Shown: positions 9,393 through 17,155 of the stretch, one piece after another
How the letters are laid out: every line of letters begins with the position of its first letter
How positions within the stretch are numbered: the first letter of the stretch is position 1
Assembly: GCA_964410125.1 (NCBI GenBank)
Contig: CAYPGQ010000010.1
Location: 16,302-80,301 of the forward strand
Direction of reading: 5' to 3'
Source: G020348385 sp964410125
Lineage (GTDB): Bacteria > Acidobacteriota > Aminicenantia > Aminicenantales > Aminicenantaceae
Length of the DNA stretch: 64,000 bases
Notes under the pieces: generated by a model
What the model was told of the DNA's origin: nothing
The model's database searches: none
The model's input: only the letters and a program-made list of their open reading frames with translations
Position numbers and translations under genes: made by a program

Positions 9393-12335
9393 CTATTTCG
9401 CCAACATTGGGTCATCTCGGATGACGATAAGGCCTGAATAACTCTCCCCATTAACAATCATTTTCAGCGTATATATTCCGGCCCCAACCTCTTGTCCTTG
9501 CAGAGGACGCACAAAAAAGGCTCGACCTCTGGCATAACTCCTGAATTCTTGCATAACTGTACGTAAAATCTTGTTGTATCCATCTGTGGTTTTTGCCTTT
9601 TGAAATTTTTGGTGAAGCTGATCCAGGTGTTCTTTTTGTTTGCCTTCGACTTGTTTATTCAATTCAACAAAAACATTTTCCAGCCGCTTCACAAAGTTTT
9701 TTTTCTGCTGTTCGGTCGGCTCGAACCGCATATCCCATCTGTACCTGCCGATACCCGGAGTATCATCCAGCAATATGGTCCTTGTCATCGTTTGGTCCAG
9801 GTTGCTTATTTTAACCATAGCCTTTTCCTGGGGTTTTGATTTGAGATAATAATTTAGCGAAGCCGTGTTTTGGATGGGCATCGGCGAATTGGACGGTTCG
9901 ACTTGAGACATGGATAGGGGATTTCTCCCGACGAACAGTTTGTGGCCCCGTGTAGCTCCTCTGCTTATACCCTGCCATTTGGTTGCCACGAGATTTTCGA
10001 ACAGGTAGGCTTCCTTCTCAGACACCTCTTCGGTAAACTGCTGCAATGGCGTGATGTCATCCAAGATATACACGCCTCGACCATGTGTTCCTACGATCAA
10101 ATCAGCAGCTCTAGGATGTATCAAAAGATCATGCGCCGCAACCGTTGGTATCCCATTTTTCAGCTGTGTCCAGGATTTGCCGCCATTGACGGATGTGAAC
10201 ACACCAAATTCTGTGCCCACAAACAACAGGTTTTTGTTCTTCAAATCCTCCCTGATGACATAAACGCTGTGCCCATCCGGTAAGTTGTTGGTTATATTCT
10301 CCCATGTCCGGCCAAAATCTTCGGTTTTGTAAACATAGGCACGGAAATCATCGCTCCGATGGCCATCAAATGTCACGTAGCAGACTGCTTTGTCAAAGTG
10401 GGAGGCTTCCACCCGGCTGACCCAGAGGGTTTCCTGGACATCGGGAATATTCGGCCTGACATTGGTCCATGTCACCCCATCATCCAAGGTCAACTGCACA
10501 TTTCCATCGTCGGTCCCCACCCAGATCAATCCGGGCACCAGCGGGGATTCAGAGATAGTGATGAGGGTGCAGTAAACTTCTGCACCTGTGACATCTCTGG
10601 TCAGACCGCCGCTGTCCCTGAGTGTTTTTTTCGGATTATTTGTGGAAAGATCAGGACTGATGATCTGCCAGTGATCTCCCCGGTCGACACTCTTGAAAAG
10701 AAAATTGGCCCCGTAATACAGAGTGTGCGGGTTGTGATGGGAAAGGACAAACGGAGTATTCCAGTTCATCCGTACTACAGGACGGCTGGAATCTGTTTGC
10801 CTGGGAATGACATCTTCCCAGTTCAGTGTGTTGGTTCGGTTGGGTGTGATCCCCGTTGACTTCTGCCGAAACAGAGCATGGTTTCGCCGTATCCTCCCCC
10901 CTTGGCTTTCTGTATAAACAGTGGTCCAATCAGTGGGATCCACTGCGGTGTAGAACCCATCTCCGCTGTGGAACTTAAACCAGTGATCGTTAAAAATGCC
11001 GTTGTAATCCCGGCTGTTGCTCGGGCCTCCCCAAATCCCATTGTCCTGAAGCCCGACATACACATGATACGGATCGCGCATATCCGCAGACACGGCATAA
11101 ATTTGACTGATGGCATAATTGTCAAAAAAGTTGAAATGCTCACCATGATCATAGGTGATCGAAACGCCTTTATCGTTTCCCACATAATAGCGGTCTTTGT
11201 TACAGGGATCGAGCCACATCACATGGAAATCTCCGGCGATTCCCGGCATTCCCGACTGAAAGGTCTTGCCACCATCTTGGGAGACTTGAGCTTGGCTTCC
11301 CATGGCATAAATCCGCTGATCATCGTTTGGATTGATATAGATCTGGCTGTAATAAAACGGCCGGCTGTTATACCGGTTCATGTAGGCCCATGTCTCGCCC
11401 CCATCCTCAGAGCGGTAAACCCCCGAACCGAGTTTGCTCATGTCCTTGTAATCTTTACTGTCCCTCTTAGGCTGAAATCCATGTTCGACAATGGCCATCA
11501 CGATTTTCGGATCCTTCCGGTATAAGGCGATACCGATTCGGCCGATATCCCCTTCGGGAAGGCCATTGGTCAGTTTCTTCCAAGTTTGTCCCCCGTCCGT
11601 GGATTTGAATAATCCTCCGTTCGGACCGCCGCTGTCAAACCGGTGCGGCTGCCTCAACCTTTGCCAGAATGCCGTGTACAAAACATCCGGATCAGTAGGA
11701 TCCATCTTGATATCGGCACACCCGGTCTTGCCGTCATCCGGTAGTCCGGTACCCAATTTCAGCCAGGTCTCTCCCCCATCTGTGGTTTTGTAAAGCCCCC
11801 GTTGTCCTGTATATCCCCACAGGTGTCCCTGAGCCGCCACATACACGATATCCGGATTTTCAGGATGCGTGATGATCCGGGCGATATGGTGAGAACCTTT
11901 CAGCCCAACACGGGTGAAAGCCTTCCCTCCATCTGTGGACTTATACATGCCGTCACCCCAGCCCACGCTGTTCCTCACATTGGCTTCTCCCGTACCAACC
12001 CATATGATGTCCGGATTCTTAGGGAAGATGGCGACAGTACCAATCGATGCAGACCCGTATTGATCAAAAATGGGTTCCCATGTTGTTCCGGCATTGGTGG
12101 ATTTCCAGACTCCTCCTGAAGCAGATGCCACGAGTACATGCCTAAAATCATCGTCCATGGCTTGAATGTCAGTGACCCGACCGCTCATGTTGGCCGGTCC
12201 GGTATTCCGCCATTCCAGATCCTTGAAAAGCGCCTCTTCCGTTTCCTGTGCATCCAACACGCCAAAAAACATAAAAAGAAAACATATCGTAAACACCCAA
12301 CAGAATAGAGTCTTATTATTCATTCGGCAGAACAT
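9393..12335 (-). CDS. Secreted VPS10/BNR-repeat beta-propeller protein
   Basis: 980-aa exported protein with a signal peptide (hydrophobic residues 8-29) and at least ten BNR/Asp-box motifs such as 'KSTNAGTTW', 'KTTDGGETW', 'KSTDGGQTW', 'RSEDGGETW' and 'TLDDGVTW' through about residue 710, giving a sortilin/VPS10-like or sialidase-like pair of propellers. The remaining 250 residues end in a beta-rich segment ('GIYTLKMIVNGESYSG') resembling FlgD/Fn3-like C-terminal domains. No sialidase Arg triad can be recognised, so a binding or scaffold function is as likely as hydrolysis. ATG at 12335 has GAGGAGG 7 nt upstream. Abundant paralogues of this type occur in Aminicenantes and Acidobacteriota. 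Confidence 0.85.
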   Translation of the reverse strand: MFCRMNNKTLFCWVFTICFLFMFFGVLDAQETEEALFKDLEWRNTGPANMSGRVTDIQAMDDDFRHVLVASASGGVWKSTNAGTTWEPIFDQYGSASIGTVAIFPKNPDIIWVGTGEANVRNSVGWGDGMYKSTDGGKAFTRVGLKGSHHIARIITHPENPDIVYVAAQGHLWGYTGQRGLYKTTDGGETWLKLGTGLPDDGKTGCADIKMDPTDPDVLYTAFWQRLRQPHRFDSGGPNGGLFKSTDGGQTWKKLTNGLPEGDIGRIGIALYRKDPKIVMAIVEHGFQPKRDSKDYKDMSKLGSGVYRSEDGGETWAYMNRYNSRPFYYSQIYINPNDDQRIYAMGSQAQVSQDGGKTFQSGMPGIAGDFHVMWLDPCNKDRYYVGNDKGVSITYDHGEHFNFFDNYAISQIYAVSADMRDPYHVYVGLQDNGIWGGPSNSRDYNGIFNDHWFKFHSGDGFYTAVDPTDWTTVYTESQGGRIRRNHALFRQKSTGITPNRTNTLNWEDVIPRQTDSSRPVVRMNWNTPFVLSHHNPHTLYYGANFLFKSVDRGDHWQIISPDLSTNNPKKTLRDSGGLTRDVTGAEVYCTLITISESPLVPGLIWVGTDDGNVQLTLDDGVTWTNVRPNIPDVQETLWVSRVEASHFDKAVCYVTFDGHRSDDFRAYVYKTEDFGRTWENITNNLPDGHSVYVIREDLKNKNLLFVGTEFGVFTSVNGGKSWTQLKNGIPTVAAHDLLIHPRAADLIVGTHGRGVYILDDITPLQQFTEEVSEKEAYLFENLVATKWQGISRGATRGHKLFVGRNPLSMSQVEPSNSPMPIQNTASLNYYLKSKPQEKAMVKISNLDQTMTRTILLDDTPGIGRYRWDMRFEPTEQQKKNFVKRLENVFVELNKQVEGKQKEHLDQLHQKFQKAKTTDGYNKILRTVMQEFRSYARGRAFFVRPLQGQEVGAGIYTLKMIVNGESYSGLIVIRDDPMLAK

Positions 12336-12446
12336 AAAATTCCCTCCTCAAATTATCTGTTTTCCTTTAAAACTTTTTGTCATTCAGGTAACAAGGTATT
12401 GCAGCCAAAATGGAAAGTCAAGTCGACCGACATTTTCACATTTTGC

Positions 12447-12474
12447 TTGACTCTTTCTTCGGCTAGATTATATT
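12447..12474 (+). promoter_or_regulatory. Sigma-70 promoter for the MaoC gene
   Basis: TTGACT at 12447-12452, 16-nt spacer, TATATT at 12469-12474, in the divergent gap, 64 bp before the start codon. Confidence 0.55.
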
Positions 12475-12538
12475 TTATCCCTGATAAATTCCATCATCGT
12501 GCATAACATACTTACAGTGTTTTGCCACAGGAGCAGAT

Positions 12539-12997
12539 ATGGCTAAAAGACTAACGCTTGAAATACTACAGGAACATGTGGGGAAAGAGATCGGTTTATC
12601 TGATTGGATGGAGATCACGCAGGAAAGGATCCATGCCTTTGCCGAATCCACAGAGGACAGACAATGGATCCATGTGAATCCTTTAAAGGCAAAGTTTGGA
12701 CCTTTCCGAAAGACAATCGCCCACGGTTTTTTGATCCTTTCCCTTTTGGTTCACCTATCTTCCAAGATAGGACTCCTCCAAAAGGGAGTAAAAATGATGG
12801 CCAACGTAGGCATGAACCGGGTACGATTTATAAATCCCGTTCTTGTTGGCTCTAAGATCAGAAACCGGACTGTGCTCAAGGATGCAACCGAAAAAGGCAG
12901 TGGGGAAATTCTCATCACAGTAGAGAACACGGTTGAAATCGAGGGAAAAGAAAAACCAGCCCTGGTGGCCGAAGTTTTAGCCTTAGTTTTTATTTGA
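12539..12997 (+). CDS. MaoC-family (R)-specific enoyl-CoA hydratase-like protein
   Basis: 152-aa single hot-dog domain protein predicted to hydrate enoyl-CoA esters. The hydratase-2 signature is visible: 'FAESTEDRQWIHVNP' supplies the catalytic Asp and His, followed by 'TIAHGFLILSLL', both as in Rv0130/NodN-like MaoC proteins. SD-like AGGAG lies 6-10 nt before the ATG. It is a single gene between a divergent propeller gene and a convergent LapA-like gene, with no beta-oxidation genes nearby, so the physiological substrate is open. Confidence 0.85.
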   Translation: MAKRLTLEILQEHVGKEIGLSDWMEITQERIHAFAESTEDRQWIHVNPLKAKFGPFRKTIAHGFLILSLLVHLSSKIGLLQKGVKMMANVGMNRVRFINPVLVGSKIRNRTVLKDATEKGSGEILITVENTVEIEGKEKPALVAEVLALVFI

Positions 12998-13116
12998 AAA
13001 TCCCAGATTCAGCACTTGTCCAAGATTTTTAAGATTTGTCGTTTAGATTATCATTCACTCTCTTATTTACTCTGCCTCCATTTTTGATGTTTCGCCTTTG
13101 ACTATGCGGATCAGGG

Positions 13117-13323
13117 CTAAGCCTTTCGCTTGGTCACCAAGATGCCGACAACAAACCCGACAGCTAAGAGACCAACCATAAAAATGATCCGCGACATCAT
13201 GATTTTCCAAAAGAATAATTGAAGAGTAACCATCTCTGAATTCTGGATAATGATTACGACAGCCAACACGACTAATACTAAAATTATAATTGTTTTGGAT
13301 TTCGTCGTCATCGTTTCCTTCAT
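13117..13323 (-). CDS. LapA-domain (DUF1049) small membrane protein
   Basis: 68-aa protein with two membrane segments ('TIIILVLVVLAVVIIIQNS' and 'IIFMVGLLAVGFVVGILV') separated by 'EMVTLQLFFWKI', the hallmark of LapA/DUF1049 proteins linked to envelope assembly, and a basic tail 'TKRKA'. The ATG at 13323 overlaps the CorA TGA as ATGA and has GAGGAG 9 nt upstream; an ATG two codons earlier (13329) sits too close to the Shine-Dalgarno. Last gene of a four-gene minus-strand operon, presumably translationally coupled to CorA. Confidence 0.8.
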   Translation of the reverse strand: MKETMTTKSKTIIILVLVVLAVVIIIQNSEMVTLQLFFWKIMMSRIIFMVGLLAVGFVVGILVTKRKA

Positions 13324-14393
13324 AGCCATTTTCTCCTCTTAAAATATATAACCATGGCAACAGCGACAACAAAGATCACTCCCCAAACGCCAAAATAGGC
13401 CCAACGCCACTTGAGTTCGGGCATGAACTCGAAGTTCATCCCATATACTCCGGCGATAAACGTGAGCGGGATGAAAATCGTTGCGATAATGGTCAGGACC
13501 TTCATCACCTCGTTCATCCGGTTGCTGATGCTTGAGAGATAGGTGTCATGCATTCCGGAAAGCATATCTCGGTATGTTTCCAGTGTATCGATCACCTGAA
13601 TTGTGTGATCATAAACATCTCGAAGGTAAATCCGAGTTGATTTATGAATGAGTCCTGATTCACTCCTTTCCAAAGAGTTCACCAACTCTCTGAGCGGCCA
13701 AACCGACCGCCTCAAGAAAATCATCTCTCTTTTGAGCCTGTGAATTTCCTGCAAAGTCTCTGGTCTAGGATCTGCTACAACCTTATCTTCCAATTCCTCT
13801 ATTTTTTCCCCATCTTTCTCCAGTATAGTGAAATAATGGTCGACAACGGAATCAAGCAGAGCATAAGCCAAGTAGTCTGGTTCCATTTTACGAATCCGCC
13901 CCTTCCCATTTCTGATTCTTGTCCTGATGGAATTAAAAATATCTCCTTCCCTCTCCTGAAATGAAATAACATAATTTTCCCCGAGAACAAGGCTCACCTG
14001 TTCCACCTGTGTTTCTTTGGACTCTTCATCTACATAAAGCATTTTCAACACGATATAGATATAATCTTCAGATTCCTCCATTTTCGGACGCTGTTGAGTG
14101 TTTACGATATCTTCGATGATGAGGGGGTGCAGATCGAAGTGTTCTCCCAGCTTCTGGATAAATCCCACATCATGGACACCATCGATATTTATCCATGTGA
14201 CAGTCGGCGTCTCCTTGAAAGGGAAACATTCTTCGATTTCCTTGACCTCCCTTTCTTGAAGATGGGTTTCGTCATAGTCTAAGATGGTGATTTTTACCGA
14301 TTCGGTTTTTTTGTCTCCGATAAAAACCGGAGTCCCTGGAGGAAGGCCAGTCTTTTCGACTCTTTTCCTGGTGAATTTATTCAATAAAATCAT
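13320..14393 (-). CDS. corA: CorA-family magnesium/cobalt channel
   Basis: Pentameric inner-membrane divalent-cation channel, 357 aa. A long acidic/helical cytoplasmic domain ('LHPLIIEDIVNTQQRPKMEE') is followed by two C-terminal membrane helices, the first ending in the signature 'GVYGMNFEFMPEL' (GMN filter), and a short basic tail. The frame extends to 14624, but that part lies over the DUF389 gene. ATG at 14393 has GGGAGG 5 nt upstream. A second candidate, ATG at 14420, makes an ATGA overlap with the DUF389 stop but lacks a Shine-Dalgarno and would add nine residues. Overlaps the LapA-like gene downstream. Confidence 0.93.
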   Translation of the reverse strand: MILLNKFTRKRVEKTGLPPGTPVFIGDKKTESVKITILDYDETHLQEREVKEIEECFPFKETPTVTWINIDGVHDVGFIQKLGEHFDLHPLIIEDIVNTQQRPKMEESEDYIYIVLKMLYVDEESKETQVEQVSLVLGENYVISFQEREGDIFNSIRTRIRNGKGRIRKMEPDYLAYALLDSVVDHYFTILEKDGEKIEELEDKVVADPRPETLQEIHRLKREMIFLRRSVWPLRELVNSLERSESGLIHKSTRIYLRDVYDHTIQVIDTLETYRDMLSGMHDTYLSSISNRMNEVMKVLTIIATIFIPLTFIAGVYGMNFEFMPELKWRWAYFGVWGVIFVVAVAMVIYFKRRKWL

Positions 14394-14416
14394 ACTTACC
14401 TCCCATTCGTTTCGAT

Positions 14417-15430
14417 TCATCGAGATAACAAAATCATGATCGCAAGAGCCATCAACAAAAACGCCCAGATCAGAAGCGCTATCCGAGTCGCTTTTTTCGC
14501 TTTTGTGGCTTCCCACCACGTCAGAGGACGGATTCCTTGGATAAGAAAAGTGACAACACCTGCTAAATTCACACAAATAAGATTTATCAGGAAAAGATAC
14601 AGAGAACCAAGTGCTAATTCCCATTGGCTTGATGCGGTCAGCATACCAAAGGTGACAAGTGGAGGGAGAAGGGCGACCGCAACCATGACTCCGATTAGGG
14701 CGCTAAATAAATCGGAAGTAAAAGATAACGCCGCTGCACTCCCGGCTACCAATGCTAGCACGATGTCCGCCGAGCTAACTTCTGTTCTTATTTTAAGCTC
14801 AGGGATCTCTGGACTCACTTCAAAAACCATCCCTATCACCATTGAAGATACAAGAGCCGTTAGTATTCCGAAACCGATGGCTCGTATGGCTCTTCGAGAA
14901 AGTCCGATATCACCGAGTGCTGTTGCAAATGAAAGGGCCACATTCGGACCGAGTATGGGAGCGATCACCATGGCGCCAATGATAAAAACCACGCTGTTGC
15001 GGAGGATTCCGACAGAAGCTACAATGGAAGAGAAAAAAACCATCGCGAAAAAAACCCATGAAATTCGTACTGTTTTTTCAATATCTGCATACAGTTCTTC
15101 TCGACTTATTCTGATAAAACGCGAAATTGTCTGCTTGGTGGTCTTCGTAGTTTCACTCAGGGTTTGGGTTTTTTCCTCCGGTTTTGGTCTCGGGATAGTG
15201 GCCTCTACCGAGAGAAGGATGATCCGAAAACCTTCCATATGGGAATAGCGTTTTTCCAATAGGTCGAGGACGGTCTCTGTCTGGCCTGCATAGACGAGTA
15301 TCTTCATATGAGCGCGATCCTCTTCGACCATCTCATGCCATACATCCAATACATCCAGCTCTTCCAAGGCCTCTTTCACGACTTTTTTGTAGCCCTCGGG
15401 AAGAAACATCTCTATCAATCGAAGGGACAT
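14417..15430 (-). CDS. DUF389 / TIGR00341-family membrane protein
   Basis: 337 aa. An N-terminal ferredoxin-like, ACT-like domain of about 85 residues ('MSLRLIEMFLPEGYKKVV') precedes a DUF389 membrane core with about six helices containing 'IIGAMVIAPILGPNVALS', the family signature, and 'ALIGVMVAVALLPPLVTFG'. Function in the family is unsettled. It lies 12 bp downstream of the TrkA_C protein and overlaps the upstream CorA start candidate, so it shares the ion-related operon; a role in ion or metabolite movement is an inference from that context. Confidence 0.9.
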   Translation of the reverse strand: MSLRLIEMFLPEGYKKVVKEALEELDVLDVWHEMVEEDRAHMKILVYAGQTETVLDLLEKRYSHMEGFRIILLSVEATIPRPKPEEKTQTLSETTKTTKQTISRFIRISREELYADIEKTVRISWVFFAMVFFSSIVASVGILRNSVVFIIGAMVIAPILGPNVALSFATALGDIGLSRRAIRAIGFGILTALVSSMVIGMVFEVSPEIPELKIRTEVSSADIVLALVAGSAAALSFTSDLFSALIGVMVAVALLPPLVTFGMLTASSQWELALGSLYLFLINLICVNLAGVVTFLIQGIRPLTWWEATKAKKATRIALLIWAFLLMALAIMILLSR

Positions 15431-15442
15431 TGTGTGTTCTCC

Positions 15443-16129
15443 CTAATTCTCCTCTTCCTTCAACAGATCTCTCAGGACACTTAGAGGGCCATATACGATG
15501 ATTTGATCCCCAGCTTGAATGATTTCATTAGCTTTGGGAATCGGGATCCAACTTTTTCCTCTCTCGATCCCCAAAACCATGACTCCTTTTTCTTTAAGAT
15601 GTCCCTCGGCAAGGGAGTACCCTATCAATGGTGTTTTTTCGCTGATAATCTTTTTTACCAGACCGTATCCTTCTAAAAAATGCAAGAGATTTTCCGTCGA
15701 AGCCTCTTCGAATGCCGGAGATTTTATCAATTTTTTTTCGATGAAACTTTCCCATTTTTTGGTGAATTTTCTGTAGGTCGCGATCTTATAAATCAAATAC
15801 ACACCGACAATTAGGACCAAAACATTTATCGGCACTTGGTATCCTTGGCTCGTGGTCAGGGAAGAGGTCGCTGTAACGATAACTGTTACAATGCCAGCAT
15901 TTCCTGAGATCATCAGATACCGGATGATCTGGCGTCTCCGAGGGTGATTGACGATGGATTCGGATTCTTTTGTTGTGAAGCCTGTTCCAGTAAATGCGGA
16001 TAAAGCCTGGAATCTCGCTTTTTTCTTCTCCAATCCTGTCATCATCAAGGCGATGGATGCTGCCCTGACGATCAAAAAAGAGACCATTACAGCCAACAGA
16101 GCAGGGGCCAAAAATGCAAGGCTACTCAT
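15443..16129 (-). CDS. Membrane protein with C-terminal TrkA_C (RCK_C) domain
   Basis: 228 aa: membrane helices at about 5-33, 75-90 and 100-115, then a cytoplasmic TrkA_C domain from about residue 150 ('GYSLAEGHLKEKGVMVLGIERG...GDQIIVYGP') that usually binds a small ligand to gate transport. 'FTGTGFTTKES' between helices 1 and 2 resembles a K+-transporter pore segment but is too short to be a full pore domain. SD GAGGAGG lies 6 nt before the ATG. It is the first gene of the operon with DUF389, CorA and LapA-like protein, divergent from the HAD phosphatase gene. Confidence 0.8.
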   Translation of the reverse strand: MSSLAFLAPALLAVMVSFLIVRAASIALMMTGLEKKKARFQALSAFTGTGFTTKESESIVNHPRRRQIIRYLMISGNAGIVTVIVTATSSLTTSQGYQVPINVLVLIVGVYLIYKIATYRKFTKKWESFIEKKLIKSPAFEEASTENLLHFLEGYGLVKKIISEKTPLIGYSLAEGHLKEKGVMVLGIERGKSWIPIPKANEIIQAGDQIIVYGPLSVLRDLLKEEEN

Positions 16130-16210
16130 TTGTGCCTCCTCAGACGACTTATCCTATGATGATATTTTATAAAAAAAGTCTTAGCAAAACTATAGGAGGG
16201 TAATTTTTTT

Positions 16211-16239
16211 TTGACATTTGAGGAAATTTCGCATAAATT
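16211..16239 (+). promoter_or_regulatory. Sigma-70 promoter for the HAD phosphatase
   Basis: TTGACA at 16211-16216, 17-nt spacer, TAAATT at 16234-16239; AT-rich surroundings, 57 bp before the start at 16297. Confidence 0.55.
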
Positions 16240-16296
16240 TATAATCAGTTTTCCAACTCATTTTTCATTAATTATTGTTGTTTTTGGAGTACCCTA

Positions 16297-17115
16297 ATGA
16301 AGAGTCAAATTATAGTTTATACGGATCTCGACGGCACGCTTGCAGATTATCACACCTATTCTTATGAACCAGCTCTCCCTGCACTCGATGCTCTGAAAAA
16401 AAACAATATTCCTTTAATCATTTGCTCTAGCAAAACCCGGGCCGAAATCGAAAAGTTTCGATTGCGGCTCGACAATACCCATCCCTTCATCTCCGAGAAT
16501 GGCGGGGCCATTTTTGTTCCCTTAGACTATTTTTCCTTTGAATTTCCTTTTACACGAAAAGATTTTAACTATCTGATAATCGAGTTTGGCACTCCCTACC
16601 ACAAAATCAGGGGAACATTGCAGAAAATGCAGTCTAGATTCCCCAATACAGTGAGAGGATTCGGTAATATATCAGCCCAGGAAGTGGCTAATCTTTGTGA
16701 GATTCCTCCAGATGAAGGCATCCTGGCAAAAGAGAGGGAATACGATGAGCCTTTCCTCCTGAAAGACAAAACAAAACTGGAAAAAATCCGGGAAATTGCG
16801 AATGAGGATCACCTTCAGATCATCCAAGGCGGTCGATTTTATCATCTCATCGGGGAAAATGATAAGGGAAAGTCCGTCTCATACCTCACGGACATTTCCC
16901 GGAAAGCATACGACGATGTCAAAACCATTGGCCTTGGGGATAGCCAGAATGATTTGCCCATGCTTCAAGTTGTGGATTATCCTGTGTTGGTCAAGAAACC
17001 GGAAGGGAGTCACGACCCTAACATAACATTGGACAATCTCATCAAATCACCGGGCAGCGGTCCTGTGGGTTGGAACTTTTCCGTTTTGCAGATCCTTGAA
17101 AAATTAGCAGAATAG
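16297..17115 (+). CDS. HAD-IIB phosphatase, mannosyl-3-phosphoglycerate phosphatase family
   Basis: 272-aa cytoplasmic phosphatase expected to remove phosphate from mannosyl- or glucosyl-3-phosphoglycerate, giving the free compatible solute. HAD motif I is 'YTDLDGTLADYHTY' with the DxD nucleophile; 'LIICSSKTRAEIE' is motif II; 'GDSQNDLPML' is motif IV. 'HPFISENGGAIFVP' and the C2B cap fit the MpgP/YedP group rather than sucrose or trehalose phosphatases. The likely partner synthase (842-2092) is 14 kb away and on the other strand, so the pathway link is an inference. Monocistronic under its own promoter. Confidence 0.85.
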   Translation: MKSQIIVYTDLDGTLADYHTYSYEPALPALDALKKNNIPLIICSSKTRAEIEKFRLRLDNTHPFISENGGAIFVPLDYFSFEFPFTRKDFNYLIIEFGTPYHKIRGTLQKMQSRFPNTVRGFGNISAQEVANLCEIPPDEGILAKEREYDEPFLLKDKTKLEKIREIANEDHLQIIQGGRFYHLIGENDKGKSVSYLTDISRKAYDDVKTIGLGDSQNDLPMLQVVDYPVLVKKPEGSHDPNITLDNLIKSPGSGPVGWNFSVLQILEKLAE

Positions 17116-17155
17116 CGGGACCGTAAACGAGGCAAATTGGGGACTTCCCCTAGAT

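Noticed and set aside
10878..11525. Long open frame opposite the propeller gene (215 codons)
   Set aside because: It runs antisense to a gene with strong domain evidence, has no ribosome site and no recognisable domain.
14394..14624. Longer N-terminus for CorA
   Set aside because: The extra residues overlap the DUF389 gene and do not look like CorA; an ATG with Shine-Dalgarno exists at 14393.
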